Positions 42,935-51,430 of a stretch of 64,000 nucleotides of DNA are shown piece after piece. Source of the stretch: Thermobifida fusca NBRC 14071 = JCM 3263 (GTDB taxonomy: Bacteria; Actinomycetota; Actinomycetes; Streptosporangiales; Streptosporangiaceae); NCBI RefSeq assembly GCF_001592045.1, contig NZ_BCWB01000021.1, positions 31,294-95,293 on the forward strand, in the 5' to 3' direction. How positions within the stretch are numbered: the stretch's first letter is position 1; every line of letters begins with the position of its first letter. Below the pieces are notes generated by a model, which saw nothing but the letters and a program-made list of their open reading frames with translations, searched no databases and was not told where the DNA came from. A program made the translations under genes and the position numbers.

Positions 42935-43936
42935 TCACGGGGTGTCGGCGTAGGGGTAGACGACACCGAGACGCTGGCGCACCTCGTCCATGATGCACAT
43001 GATCCGCAAACTTTCCGCCCACGGCATCAGCGGACTCTCCTGCTCGCCTGCGGCGATGCAACGAGCCACTTCCTCAGCCTCATGCTCATACCCGTTGGCG
43101 CGGTGCGGGAAGGCGTACGCTTCCGGTTCGCTGCCGTCCCGGTAGAGGACGAAGTCGGTGGGGCACCACCAGCGCTCCACTTCGATCCGGCCGCGGGTGC
43201 CGATGAGGGCGACCCGGTTGGGGAGCGGCGCCTCCAGTGAGCAAGCGAGCAGTCCGGTCACCCCGTCGCGGTTCTCCACCAGCACCGTGCTCTGGGCGTC
43301 CACCTTCCCCTGGGGGTCGAGGCGGCCGCTCACCCCTACAACGGTGAGGTCTCCCAAGAAGTGGGAGGCCAGCGCAATCGGATAAACCCCCAAATCCAGG
43401 AGGGCCCCGCCGCCCAGTTCGGGGTTCCACAGGCGGCTGGCCGGATCGTAGGGGACGGCGTTGCCGAAGTTGGCGATGAGCATCCGCAGTTCACCGATGG
43501 CCCCGGCGGCGAGGAGGTCGCTGATCTTCCGGCTGGCCGGGGCGAAACGGGTCCACATGGCTTCCATGAGGAAGCGCCCGTGGCTGCGGGCCGCGCCGAT
43601 CATTTCGGTGACCTGCCGGGCATTCATAGCCAGCGGTTTTTCGCACAGGACGTGCTTGCCTGCGGCGAGGCAGGCCAGTGTGCCCGCATGGTGGGCTGAG
43701 TGGGGTGTGGCGATGTAGACGACGTCGACGTCAGGGTCCTCAGCCAGCGCAGTGACGCCCACGTGCCGGTTGGGGATGCCCCAGGTGTCGGCGAAGCGCT
43801 CGGCTGCGGCCGCGCTTCGCGAACCGACCGCGGTGACCCGGGCCCCGTGGACGGCGCGCAGCCCTTCAAGGAAAGCGGTGGCGATCCACCCGGTGCCGAG
43901 CACGCCCCACCGCAGCACACCCCTGTCTGTCGTCAT
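42935..43936 (-). CDS. Gfo/Idh/MocA family NAD(P)-dependent oxidoreductase
   Basis: Protein of 333 aa. An N-terminal Rossmann domain (LRWGVLGTGWIATAFLEGL) is followed by DVVYIATPHSAHHAGTLACLAAGKHVLCEKPLAMN, which has the family EKP motif with its catalytic Lys, and a C-terminal alpha/beta domain with GGGALLDLGVYPIALASHFLG, where Asp and Tyr/His positions act in catalysis. Members oxidise or reduce sugars, inositols or dihydrodiols; NARLMETR-type specificity cannot be decided. A LacI-type box at 43949-43962, 13 bases upstream of the start, suggests induction by a sugar. It precedes PhoD in opposite order on the same strand, so PhoD is upstream. Confidence 0.9.
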   Translation of the reverse strand: MTTDRGVLRWGVLGTGWIATAFLEGLRAVHGARVTAVGSRSAAAAERFADTWGIPNRHVGVTALAEDPDVDVVYIATPHSAHHAGTLACLAAGKHVLCEKPLAMNARQVTEMIGAARSHGRFLMEAMWTRFAPASRKISDLLAAGAIGELRMLIANFGNAVPYDPASRLWNPELGGGALLDLGVYPIALASHFLGDLTVVGVSGRLDPQGKVDAQSTVLVENRDGVTGLLACSLEAPLPNRVALIGTRGRIEVERWWCPTDFVLYRDGSEPEAYAFPHRANGYEHEAEEVARCIAAGEQESPLMPWAESLRIMCIMDEVRQRLGVVYPYADTP

Positions 43937-43948
43937 GCGCCCACTTTA

Positions 43949-43962
43949 CTGAATCGGTTCAG
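43949..43962. promoter_or_regulatory. LacI-type operator candidate CTGAATCGGTTCAG
   Basis: A near-perfect 14-base inverted repeat (6 of 7 positions in each half) with central CG, the usual form of LacI-family operators. It lies between PhoD and the MocA-type oxidoreductase gene, 13 bases upstream of the latter's start codon. It differs from the CelR box. Confidence 0.5.
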
Positions 43963-43983
43963 GAGCGGGGTAGGCCGCAGCGG

Positions 43984-45558
43984 TCACCCTTCGAGCAGCC
44001 CGGGATGCCCGTCTTCGACGACAAAAGACGCCCGGGTGGAGACGGGAGCCCCGGGTGAGGTCACGTACGGCACCACGCGGAAGTCGGTCTGCCACAGCTC
44101 GGGGGTCACGAAGCACCGCGCATAGCCGCGCTGCTCGTTGACGAACCGCAGGTGCGGGTTGGCCGCGAGCAGAGCCTGCCCTTGTTCCCCCAGGTCCTGC
44201 CCGTCCTGGCTGCTACTGATCGAGGTGCCGACGAATTCCGTGCCCACGGTCGCAGAATCCGGGTCGGCGTAGTCGGCTTTGAGTTCGGCCGCGTAGTTCT
44301 GGTGCCGGTCTCCCGTCACCACCACCAGGTTGCGTACCCCGCGTGCCGCAGCCTCGGCCAGCACCAGGTCGCGCTCTGCGACATAGCCGTCCCAGGAGTC
44401 CAACCACACCCGGGTCGCAGGCCCCGGATCGAGGTCGCTCTGCGTCATCGGCACCTGGTTGCCCAGCACGTGCCAGCGGGCGGGCGAGGTCTCGAACCCG
44501 TGCAGCAGCCACTCGCGCTGCTCCGTGCCGAGCAGGCTGCGGCCGGGGTTGAGCCGTGCAGAGCAGGTGGCGGACTTTCCGTCGTGGCAGGCGTGGGCGT
44601 CGCGGTACTGGCGGGTGTCGAGGATCGTGAAATCCGCCAACTGGCCCCACGAGATCCGGCGGTGCAGTCCCATGGCAGGCCCGACGGGGAGGGCGGAGCG
44701 GCGCAGCGGCAGGTTCTCGTAGTACGCCTGAAATGCGGCCGCGCGGCGGGCCAGCTCGGCCTCACCGGTGTGGGCCCCGGCCCAGTTGTTCTTAACTTCG
44801 TGGTCGTCGAGCACGGCGATCCACGGGAAGCGAGCGTGCGCCGCCTGCAGGTCGGGGTCGCTCTTGTACAGGCCGTAGCGCACCCGGTACTGCTCGAGAG
44901 TCTCCGTCTCGGTGGCCAGGTAGTCGGGGATCTCGACCTGGCGGATGGCTCCGCTTACCGGGTACTCGTAGAGGTAGTCGCCCAAGTGCACGACGAGGTC
45001 CAGGTCTTCTTCGGCCAGGTGGCGGTAGGCGGTGTAGTAGCCGTCGTCCCACTTCTGGCAGGAGACGAAGGCGAACCGGAGCAGAGCCGGCTCGGTTCGG
45101 GGGTCGGGTGCGGTGCGGGTGCGCCCTACCGGGCTGATCTCCCCCAGGGCTTGGAACCGGTAGAAGTATTCGCGGTCCGGTTCCAAACCGGTGATCTCGG
45201 GGTGGACGGAGTGGGCGAGTTCGGGGGAGGCGACGGCTTCTCCCTCGTGGACCACGCGGCTGAAGCGCTCGTCTGTTGCAACCTGGTAGCGGACCGTAAC
45301 CTCCTCGTCGCCCATGCCGCCCCGGCCGTCGGGGGCGAGCGGGTCGGGGGCCAGGCGGGTCCACAGGACGACCCCGTCGGGGTGCGGGTCCCCGGAGGCG
45401 ACCCCAAGGGTGAAAGGGTAGGAGCTGGCGGAGGCGGAGCGGTGGGACGGGGCGGGAAACAGACCGGTCCCCAGGGCTACGGCGGCCGCAGAGGCAGCAC
45501 CGATGCCCAGGAAGCGGCGTCGGGACGGCGGGACTGCAGAGAGCGTGCGACGCACCAT
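43984..45558 (-). CDS. phoD: PhoD-type alkaline phosphatase / phosphodiesterase
   Basis: Secreted enzyme of 524 aa. The Tat signal SRRRFLGIGAASAAAVALG (about residues 12-30) fits a cofactor-loaded export substrate. The N-terminal PhoD_N domain (FTLGVASGDPHPDGVVLWTRLAP) is followed by the metallophosphatase core: FAFVSCQKWDDGYYTAYRHL with the Cys-containing metal loop, VVHLGDYLYEYP, IAVLDDHEVKNNWAG and VVTGDRHQNYAAELKAD, ligands for Fe and Ca ions. It releases phosphate from phosphodiesters such as teichoic acids or nucleotides at low phosphate. ATG 45558 lies in the middle of a longer open frame, but the Tat motif fixes it. Confidence 0.92.
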   Translation of the reverse strand: MVRRTLSAVPPSRRRFLGIGAASAAAVALGTGLFPAPSHRSASASSYPFTLGVASGDPHPDGVVLWTRLAPDPLAPDGRGGMGDEEVTVRYQVATDERFSRVVHEGEAVASPELAHSVHPEITGLEPDREYFYRFQALGEISPVGRTRTAPDPRTEPALLRFAFVSCQKWDDGYYTAYRHLAEEDLDLVVHLGDYLYEYPVSGAIRQVEIPDYLATETETLEQYRVRYGLYKSDPDLQAAHARFPWIAVLDDHEVKNNWAGAHTGEAELARRAAAFQAYYENLPLRRSALPVGPAMGLHRRISWGQLADFTILDTRQYRDAHACHDGKSATCSARLNPGRSLLGTEQREWLLHGFETSPARWHVLGNQVPMTQSDLDPGPATRVWLDSWDGYVAERDLVLAEAAARGVRNLVVVTGDRHQNYAAELKADYADPDSATVGTEFVGTSISSSQDGQDLGEQGQALLAANPHLRFVNEQRGYARCFVTPELWQTDFRVVPYVTSPGAPVSTRASFVVEDGHPGLLEG

Positions 45559-45745
45559 GAAAACCCCATTACAAAAAGTGACAACCACTACTCTCTGCGC
45601 ATACTCCATGTGCCGAACGTCAGGAACGTGCAGGGCAATCGGCCGAACAAGGAAAATTTGGTGACCTTTGGCTACTAGTTGGCGCCAGTCCGCCACCGCC
45701 GGCATCTTTTCCAAACCGGTTAAGTCCCCTCTAGGATCACCAGCT

Positions 45746-46723
45746 ATGGAGACTCGACGACTCGGTAGGACCGGCAGGAATGTCGGCGTGGTGGGGTTCG
45801 GTGCCTGGCAGATCGGTGACGCGTGGGGGGAAGTCAGCGAAACCGACGCCATGGGCGCGCTGCACGCCGCAGTGGAATCCGGGATCACCTTCTTCGACAC
45901 CGCCGACGTGTACGGGGACGGCCGCAGCGAACGCCTCGTCGGCCGCCTGCTACGGGAATACGACGGGCTGACCGTAGCCACGAAAATGGGGCGGAGGGTG
46001 CCCCAGTCCCCCGAGGTCTACAACCTGGAGAACTTCCGCGCGTGGAACGACCGCTCCCGCGCCAACCTCGGAGTGGACACCATCGACCTCGTCCAACTGC
46101 ACTGTCCGCCGTCAGAGGTCTACGCCGACGACGCGGTCTTCGACGCACTGGACACCATGGTCGAAGAGCAGCGGATCGCCGCCTACGGGGTCAGCGTGGA
46201 AACCTGCGAGCAGGCGCTCGCCGCCATCCGGCGCCCCAATGTGGCCACCGTCCAGATCATCCTCAACGCCTTCCGCCTCAAACCGCTGGAAGAAGTGCTC
46301 CCCGCCGCCCGCGAAGCCGGGGTCGGGATCATCGCCCGCGTCCCGCTCGCCAGCGGCCTGCTGTCCGGGAAGTTCACCGCGGACACCACCTTCGCCGCGA
46401 ACGACCACCGCTCCTTCAACCGCAATGGTGAAGCGTTCGACGTGGGAGAGACCTTCTCCGGGGTGGACTACGCCACCGGCCTGGCCGCGGTGGAACGGCT
46501 CCGTCCTCTGGTCCCTGAAGGGGCGACCATGGCCCAATTCGCCCTGCGGTGGATCCTCGACCAGCCGGGGGTCAGCGTGGTCATCCCAGGGGCCCGCAAC
46601 GCTGACCAAGCGCGTAGCAACGCTGCCGCGGCCTCTCTGGCCCCGCTCCCGGAAACCGTCCACGCCCGTGTCCGCGCGGTCTACGACGAGCTGATCCGCC
46701 CCCAAGTCCACCACCGCTGGTAG
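45746..46723 (+). CDS. Aldo/keto reductase (YajO/Tas-like)
   Basis: NADPH-dependent oxidoreductase of 325 aa with TIM-barrel fold. The N-terminus reads METRRLGRTGRNVGVVGFGA, followed by FFDTADVYGDGRSERLVGRLL (catalytic Asp and Tyr), TVATKMGRRV (Lys), DTIDLVQLHCPP (His) and VSVVIPGARNADQARSNAAA near the C-terminus for NADP binding. Reduces aldehydes or ketones; the true substrate is unknown. ATG 45746 has AGGA nine bases upstream. It is divergent from PhoD, about 190 bases away. Confidence 0.9.
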   Translation: METRRLGRTGRNVGVVGFGAWQIGDAWGEVSETDAMGALHAAVESGITFFDTADVYGDGRSERLVGRLLREYDGLTVATKMGRRVPQSPEVYNLENFRAWNDRSRANLGVDTIDLVQLHCPPSEVYADDAVFDALDTMVEEQRIAAYGVSVETCEQALAAIRRPNVATVQIILNAFRLKPLEEVLPAAREAGVGIIARVPLASGLLSGKFTADTTFAANDHRSFNRNGEAFDVGETFSGVDYATGLAAVERLRPLVPEGATMAQFALRWILDQPGVSVVIPGARNADQARSNAAAASLAPLPETVHARVRAVYDELIRPQVHHRW

Positions 46724-46755
46724 CCCGGACGCCCGCCGGCTCTGCGTCCCGGCTA
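46721..46755. terminator. Hairpin between convergent genes
   Basis: Twelve-base arms (46721-46732 and 46744-46755) pair at 11 of 12 positions across an 11-base loop. It covers the stop codons of the aldo/keto reductase gene and the convergent pseudokinase gene. Confidence 0.55.
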
Positions 46756-47562
46756 CAACAGGTCTTCGGGGCGCGCGGGCCCGATCGGGAAGGGGTGGTC
46801 CTCTTCCGGTTCGAGTGACACTGACGGCACCGGGGACGGCGACGGTCCCGGGGACGACGAGTCGCGCGGCGACGGCTCAACAGAGGGACTCACCGCCGGG
46901 GACGGCGAGCCGCGCGGCGACGGCTGGACAGGTGACGGGCTCACCTCTGGTGCCGGGGACGGCGGTGCCTCCGGAGGCGGCGCATACACTTCGCGGCTCA
47001 TCGAGGCCATGAGGAAGTAGAGCACAAGCAGCAGCGCGGCAAGCAGCGCGATCAGCGCCACCACCCCGGCCACCAGGCCAGGGTTGGAACCGGGGTCCGC
47101 GCCCGCGCCGCGCAGCGCCCGAAGCCGCGTCGGCCACGGCCAGCGCGCCGTTGCCGGCGCGGCAGCGGACGCCCAGTAAGGCACGTACGTGGGCCCGCTG
47201 CCCCGCCGCGGCTCAGGTGCTGCCACCGCGTCCAGAAACACGTTCGCGGCGTCAGGCCGGGAAGCAGCCACAGCCACCCACACCACCGGACCGGAGAGGG
47301 TGGAGGCCAGCACCCGGGGACGCTCCGCAAGCCCGGCGCCGTCGACCACCGCGGCCCGGAACCGGTCCAGCACGGCCGGGTCACTGGCGGCACCCGAGCT
47401 CAGCACCGCGACGCTCACCGGCTCCCCCGCGGCGCCGCGCGCCGCATAAACCACGCCTTCTGGGCGGTGTACTCTACGCTCCTGGATCCGGTAAGCCCCC
47501 ACCTGACGCGGATCAGCATCCCGCAGAGCCTCGTGCGCCACCTCCGCGCCGTCCTCTCCCAT
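46753..47562 (-). CDS. Membrane protein with truncated pseudokinase N-lobe and Pro/Ser-rich tail
   Basis: Protein of 269 aa. Residues 15-115 align by eye with the N-lobe of actinomycete Ser/Thr kinases: DPRQVGAYRIQERR, EGVVYAARGAAGEPVSVAVL, ASDPAVLDRFRAAV, with the order D-P-R-x-V-G-x-Y-R, V-V-Y-x-A-R and P-V-x-V-x-V-L. The glycine loop is missing (ERRVHRPEGVVY), the ATP-anchoring Lys is Ala52, and no catalytic loop or DFG follows. The protein instead continues to a transmembrane helix (about 163-185) and a long Pro/Ser-rich tail (191-269) with repeated S-P-S-P. It is therefore a non-catalytic, truncated kinase relative. It is divergent from the MoxR-DUF58-VWA operon (104 bases). ATG 47562 is chosen because kinase-like sequence begins right after it. 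Confidence 0.7.
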   Translation of the reverse strand: MGEDGAEVAHEALRDADPRQVGAYRIQERRVHRPEGVVYAARGAAGEPVSVAVLSSGAASDPAVLDRFRAAVVDGAGLAERPRVLASTLSGPVVWVAVAASRPDAANVFLDAVAAPEPRRGSGPTYVPYWASAAAPATARWPWPTRLRALRGAGADPGSNPGLVAGVVALIALLAALLLVLYFLMASMSREVYAPPPEAPPSPAPEVSPSPVQPSPRGSPSPAVSPSVEPSPRDSSSPGPSPSPVPSVSLEPEEDHPFPIGPARPEDLL

Positions 47563-47666
47563 CCACTGCCGTCGCAACGGGTAGTCTCCCCGTTGCACAC
47601 CTTTCCGCAGTCCAACGTACCCGCGCCCCGCGCGGAACCCAGCCCATCTCTGGGAGGCCACTGCCG

Positions 47667-48686
47667 ATGTCGTCGACCGCTGAGGAGCCTACCGAGGCCA
47701 CCACCCTGCTGCGCAGGGTGCTGCAGGAGGTATCCACCGTTATCGTCGGCCAGCAGGCCATGGTGGAACGCACCCTCATCAGCCTCGTCGCCGGGGGCCA
47801 CTGCCTGCTCGAAGGGGTTCCGGGGGTCGCCAAGACCCTCGCCGTCTCCACCCTCGCCTCTGTGGTCGGCGGGACCTTCAACCGGATCCAGTTCACGCCC
47901 GACCTGGTGCCGTCCGACATCATCGGCACCCGCATCTACCGGCCGTCCACTGAAGCGTTCGACGTCGAACTAGGGCCGGTCTTCGCGAACTTCGTGCTGG
48001 CCGACGAGATCAACCGTGCCCCCGCCAAAGTGCAGTCGGCGCTCCTGGAAGTCATGTCGGAAAAACAGGTGTCCCTGGCGGGCACCACCTATCCGGTGCC
48101 GGACCCGTTCATCGTCATCGCCACCCAGAACCCCATCGAATCAGAGGGGGTCTACCCGCTCCCGGAAGCGCAGCGCGACCGCTTCCTGTTGCGGGTGCGG
48201 GTGGACCATCCGCGCGCCCACGAAGAGTTCGAGATCCTGCGCCGGATGAGCACCACCCCTCCGCGGCCCACCCAGGTCCTCAACCTGAGCGACCTGCTCC
48301 GGCTCCGCGAACAGGCCCAACAGGTGCAAGTGGACCAGCTCGTCGCCGACTACGTGGTGCGCCTCGTCATGGCGACCCGGGAGCCCGCCGCCTACGGCCT
48401 GGCCCCGCTCCAGCATGTCATCGAAGTCGGCGCCAGCCCGCGGGCCACCCTCGGCCTGGTCGCCGCTTCGCGGGTGCTTGCGCTGCTGCGCGGCCGCGCC
48501 TACGTCCTCCCCGAAGACGTCCAAGCGCTGGTCCACGACATCGTCGACCACCGGCTGGTCCTCACCTTTGACGCGCTCGCCGACGGGGTCACCGCCGCCT
48601 CCGTGGTCGACCAGATCCTCGCCGCAGTCCCCCCGCCCCGCGTCATCTGGGACGACGTCCCCGAGTCCGCCCCGGCGCGGCCATGA
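47667..48686 (+). CDS. MoxR family AAA+ ATPase
   Basis: Cytosolic ATPase of 339 aa of the MoxR chaperone-like branch. Walker A is LLEGVPGVAKTLAVS, Walker B FANFVLADEINRAPAKVQSALLEVMSEKQVSLAG, sensor 1 IVIATQNPIESEGVYPLPEAQRDRFLL, and the C-terminal lid has ASPRATLGLVAASRVLAL with the sensor 2 Arg. MoxR proteins help insert cofactors or assemble complexes together with VWA-domain proteins, which are encoded next. ATG 47667 has GGGAGG about ten bases upstream. Its last codons overlap the DUF58 gene start (ATGA), so the three genes are coupled. Confidence 0.93.
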   Translation: MSSTAEEPTEATTLLRRVLQEVSTVIVGQQAMVERTLISLVAGGHCLLEGVPGVAKTLAVSTLASVVGGTFNRIQFTPDLVPSDIIGTRIYRPSTEAFDVELGPVFANFVLADEINRAPAKVQSALLEVMSEKQVSLAGTTYPVPDPFIVIATQNPIESEGVYPLPEAQRDRFLLRVRVDHPRAHEEFEILRRMSTTPPRPTQVLNLSDLLRLREQAQQVQVDQLVADYVVRLVMATREPAAYGLAPLQHVIEVGASPRATLGLVAASRVLALLRGRAYVLPEDVQALVHDIVDHRLVLTFDALADGVTAASVVDQILAAVPPPRVIWDDVPESAPARP

Positions 48687-49654
48687 CTCCTGACGCACGC
48701 CAGCGGGAAGCGCTGCGCCGTCTCACCCTCACCGTGACCCGGCGGCTGCACGGGCTGCTACACGGCGAACACCTCGGGCTGCACGCGGGCCCCGGCAGCG
48801 AGCCGGGGGACGCACGGCTCTACCAGCCCGGACAGGACGATGTGCGGCGGATGGACTGGGCGGTCACCGCACGCACCACCCACCCGCACGTCCGGGACTT
48901 GGTCGCCGACCGGGAGCTGCACACGTGGACCTTGCTGGACTTGTCAGCCAGCATGGACTTCGGCACCGCGCAGGCCAGGAAACGCGACATCGCCATCGGT
49001 GCCCTGGCCGCGATCACCCTGCTCACCCGGCGGGTCGGCGACCAGTGCGGCGTCCACCTGCTGAGCGGGGGACGGGTCGCGCGGTGGCAGGCCCGGCCCG
49101 GCATGTCGGTCGACCAGATCGTGGCGGGCGCGCTCGGCCAGCTCAAACAGGCTCCTCCGCTCCGTCCGGGGGAGCCTCCCCTCCGCTTGGCGGACGCGCT
49201 CGCAGACCTGTCGCGCACCCGCCGCCGCCACGGGCTGCGGGTGATCGTCTCCGATTTCCTGGACACCCCGCCCGGCGGGGTCCCCGACTGGCAGACCCCG
49301 CTGCGCCGGATGAGCGCCAACTGTCAAACCATTGCCATAGAAGTCGTGGATCCCCTGGAACTGGACCTGCCCGCCATAGGATTGGTCGCGATGACCGATC
49401 CGGAGACCGGCCGCACTCGCCACATCCATTTGACGGAGAAGGTGCGCCAGCGCTACGCCCACGCCGCCGCTGAACAGCGTTCTGCTATCGCCGCGGCGCT
49501 GCGCGCGTCGGGCGCGGCCCACCTGCGGCTGCGCACCGACCGCGACTGGGTCCGCGACATCGCCCAGTTCGTCGTCGCCCAGCGCCGTACCGCCCACCGG
49601 CTGGCCCGGCACACCGTGCCCCGACCCGCCATTCCGACAAGGACCGCACCGTGA
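48683..49654 (+). CDS. DUF58 protein (VWA-like)
   Basis: Protein of 323 aa. The DUF58 signature GDARLYQPGQDDVRRMDWAVTARTTHPHVRDLVADRE is followed by a VWA-like domain with a MIDAS-type motif LLDLSASMDFGT and later DALADLSRTRRRHGLRVIVSDFLD. DUF58 proteins accompany MoxR ATPases as substrate- or partner-binding subunits. It overlaps both neighbours by four bases (ATGA upstream, GTGA downstream). Unlike many DUF58 proteins it lacks an N-terminal pair of membrane helices, so it is probably soluble. Confidence 0.9.
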   Translation: MTPDARQREALRRLTLTVTRRLHGLLHGEHLGLHAGPGSEPGDARLYQPGQDDVRRMDWAVTARTTHPHVRDLVADRELHTWTLLDLSASMDFGTAQARKRDIAIGALAAITLLTRRVGDQCGVHLLSGGRVARWQARPGMSVDQIVAGALGQLKQAPPLRPGEPPLRLADALADLSRTRRRHGLRVIVSDFLDTPPGGVPDWQTPLRRMSANCQTIAIEVVDPLELDLPAIGLVAMTDPETGRTRHIHLTEKVRQRYAHAAAEQRSAIAAALRASGAAHLRLRTDRDWVRDIAQFVVAQRRTAHRLARHTVPRPAIPTRTAP

Positions 49655-50598
49655 CCTTCCTGGCTCCCATCCACCTGTGGTGGCTGCTGGCCGCGGCAGT
49701 CCTCCTCGTCGCCTACCTGCTGATGCAGCGCAGGCGCACCGAGTACGCGCTGCGTTTCTCCAACCTCGCCCTGCTCGAGCATGTCGTGCCGCAGGCGTCG
49801 GCGTGGCGGCGCCACGTCCCAGCCGCGCTGTTTCTGCTCACCATCATCGTCTTGATCCTGGCGCTGGCCCGGCCAGCCATGGACGTCCAAGTTCCTCGGG
49901 AGCGCGCTACCATCCTCGTCGCTATCGACGTCTCCCCGTCGATGGCGGCTACCGACGTCGCCCCGGACCGGCTCACCTCAGCCAAAGAGTCCGCGCAAAG
50001 CTTCATCGAATCCTTGCCGCCGCGGTTCAACGTAGGTTTGGTGGCCTTCTCCTCGGTCGCTACCGTTGTCGCATCCCCCACCCAAGACCACCAGGCGGTC
50101 GCCGACTCCATCGCGAACCTGACGATCTCGTCGGGCACCGCGATCGGCGAAGGAGTGTTCGCCTCCCTGCAGGCCATCCGCTCCTTCGACGAGAAGGCCA
50201 CCGATGATCCGCCGCCCGCAGCGATCGTGCTGCTCTCCGATGGGGAGAACACCAGCGGTCGCCCGGTGGCCGCCGCCGCTGACGAGGCGCGGGCTGCGGG
50301 GGTGCCCGTGTCGACGATTGCGTTCGGCACCGGAGTGTCGATCATCGAGATCGAGGGCCACTACGTGCCCGCCAACATCGACAAGGAGACCTTGAAGGAA
50401 CTCGCTATGACCACGGGTGGCCGTTTCTACGAGGCCGAGTCCACCGGCGAGCTCAAAGACGTCTACGCTGATATCGGCTCTTCCTTGGGCACTGAGACCG
50501 TGCACAAGGAGATCGTTGTTCCTTTCGTCGTCGTAGCCTTAGTCCTCGCCACGGCGACCGCGGTGCTCTCGCTGGCATGGTCGCAGCGTCTGCCCTGA
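49651..50598 (+). CDS. VWA-domain membrane protein (BatA-like)
   Basis: Protein of 315 aa. Two N-terminal helices (IHLWWLLAAAVLLVAYLLM and VPAALFLLTIIVLILALARP) flank a short loop with the conserved FSNLALLE of Bat proteins. A VWA domain (about 85-280) carries a complete MIDAS: IDVSPSMAATD, the Thr position in TISSGTAIGEG and Asp in LLSDGENTSG. A C-terminal helix (IVVPFVVVALVLATATAVLSL) anchors the tail. It probably acts with MoxR and DUF58 in metal-dependent protein binding at the membrane. GTG 49651 overlaps the DUF58 stop. It is the last gene of the operon. Confidence 0.92.
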   Translation: MTFLAPIHLWWLLAAAVLLVAYLLMQRRRTEYALRFSNLALLEHVVPQASAWRRHVPAALFLLTIIVLILALARPAMDVQVPRERATILVAIDVSPSMAATDVAPDRLTSAKESAQSFIESLPPRFNVGLVAFSSVATVVASPTQDHQAVADSIANLTISSGTAIGEGVFASLQAIRSFDEKATDDPPPAAIVLLSDGENTSGRPVAAAADEARAAGVPVSTIAFGTGVSIIEIEGHYVPANIDKETLKELAMTTGGRFYEAESTGELKDVYADIGSSLGTETVHKEIVVPFVVVALVLATATAVLSLAWSQRLP

Positions 50599-50692
50599 TT
50601 TTTGAGAGCCGATTCTCCGTCAGCCCGAAATAACCGCTACCGTGATCCCGTTTCCACCACCCGCATGTCACGGAAACGGAAACCCGAGAATA

Positions 50693-51430
50693 ATGCCTTA
50701 CCACCCCACGACGACTCCCCCTGCCGCCATCCTGTTCAGCGTGGACGACACCCTGGTGGACGACTACAACGCTGTCTCTCAAGGGGTGCGCGTCCTCATG
50801 GAGCGCCTTGGCCACCCCAGCTTCTCGGCTGCTCGCGTCCTCTGGGACGTTCAGGGCATCCTGTCCACGAGCGCCTACCGTGCTGGGCGGATCCCCTTGG
50901 CGGAGAAGCGGCGGCAGCTCGTCCGCGCGTTAGCTACCCAGGCAGGGCACTCCCACATCTCCGACCAGCACTGTGATGAGCTGTACCAGCGCTACTTAGA
51001 CGCGCACCGCGCTGCCTGGCGGACCTTCGACGATGTCGCCCCTACCCTCACCCAGTTGGCACAGCGCAACATCCGCCTCGGGGTGATCACCAATGGCGAC
51101 CAGAACCGGCAGCACGACAAGCTCTCCACGCTCAACCTCGCCCACCACTTCGGGGCGGTCGTGTGCGCCGAGGCGGCAGGGACCAGCAAACCCGCCCCGC
51201 GGATCTTCCTGCTGGCCTGCCAACAGCTCGGGGTAGCCCCCCACCAGACGTGGTATGTGGGCGACCAGATGTATGAGGATGCGATCGGGGCGCTCAACGC
51301 GGGCCTCTACCCGGTGCTGTGCGACCGGCACCGTCTGCTCCCTGCCACCGAGATCACCACGATCCACACGTTGACGGAGCTGTCCGCGCTGACCACGGGC
51401 ACGCGTTCTCCCGGAGCAAGCCTGCTGTGA
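50693..51430 (+). CDS. HAD-superfamily protein lacking the nucleophilic Asp
   Basis: Protein of 245 aa with the HAD fold. Motif I reads AILFSVDDTLVDD, with Ser16 where the phosphoenzyme-forming Asp belongs (D-x-D-x-T); the second Asp (Asp18) remains. Motif II is LGVITNGDQ, motif III has the Lys of AGTSKPAPRIF, and motif IV is YVGDQMYEDAIGA. The helical cap between motifs I and II fits phosphoglycolate phosphatase or YjjG-like enzymes. Without the nucleophile normal phosphatase chemistry should fail, so the protein is probably inactive or binding-only. ATG 50693 is chosen for conservation. The stop overlaps the Nudix gene (GTGA), so the two are coupled. Confidence 0.85.
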   Translation: MPYHPTTTPPAAILFSVDDTLVDDYNAVSQGVRVLMERLGHPSFSAARVLWDVQGILSTSAYRAGRIPLAEKRRQLVRALATQAGHSHISDQHCDELYQRYLDAHRAAWRTFDDVAPTLTQLAQRNIRLGVITNGDQNRQHDKLSTLNLAHHFGAVVCAEAAGTSKPAPRIFLLACQQLGVAPHQTWYVGDQMYEDAIGALNAGLYPVLCDRHRLLPATEITTIHTLTELSALTTGTRSPGASLL

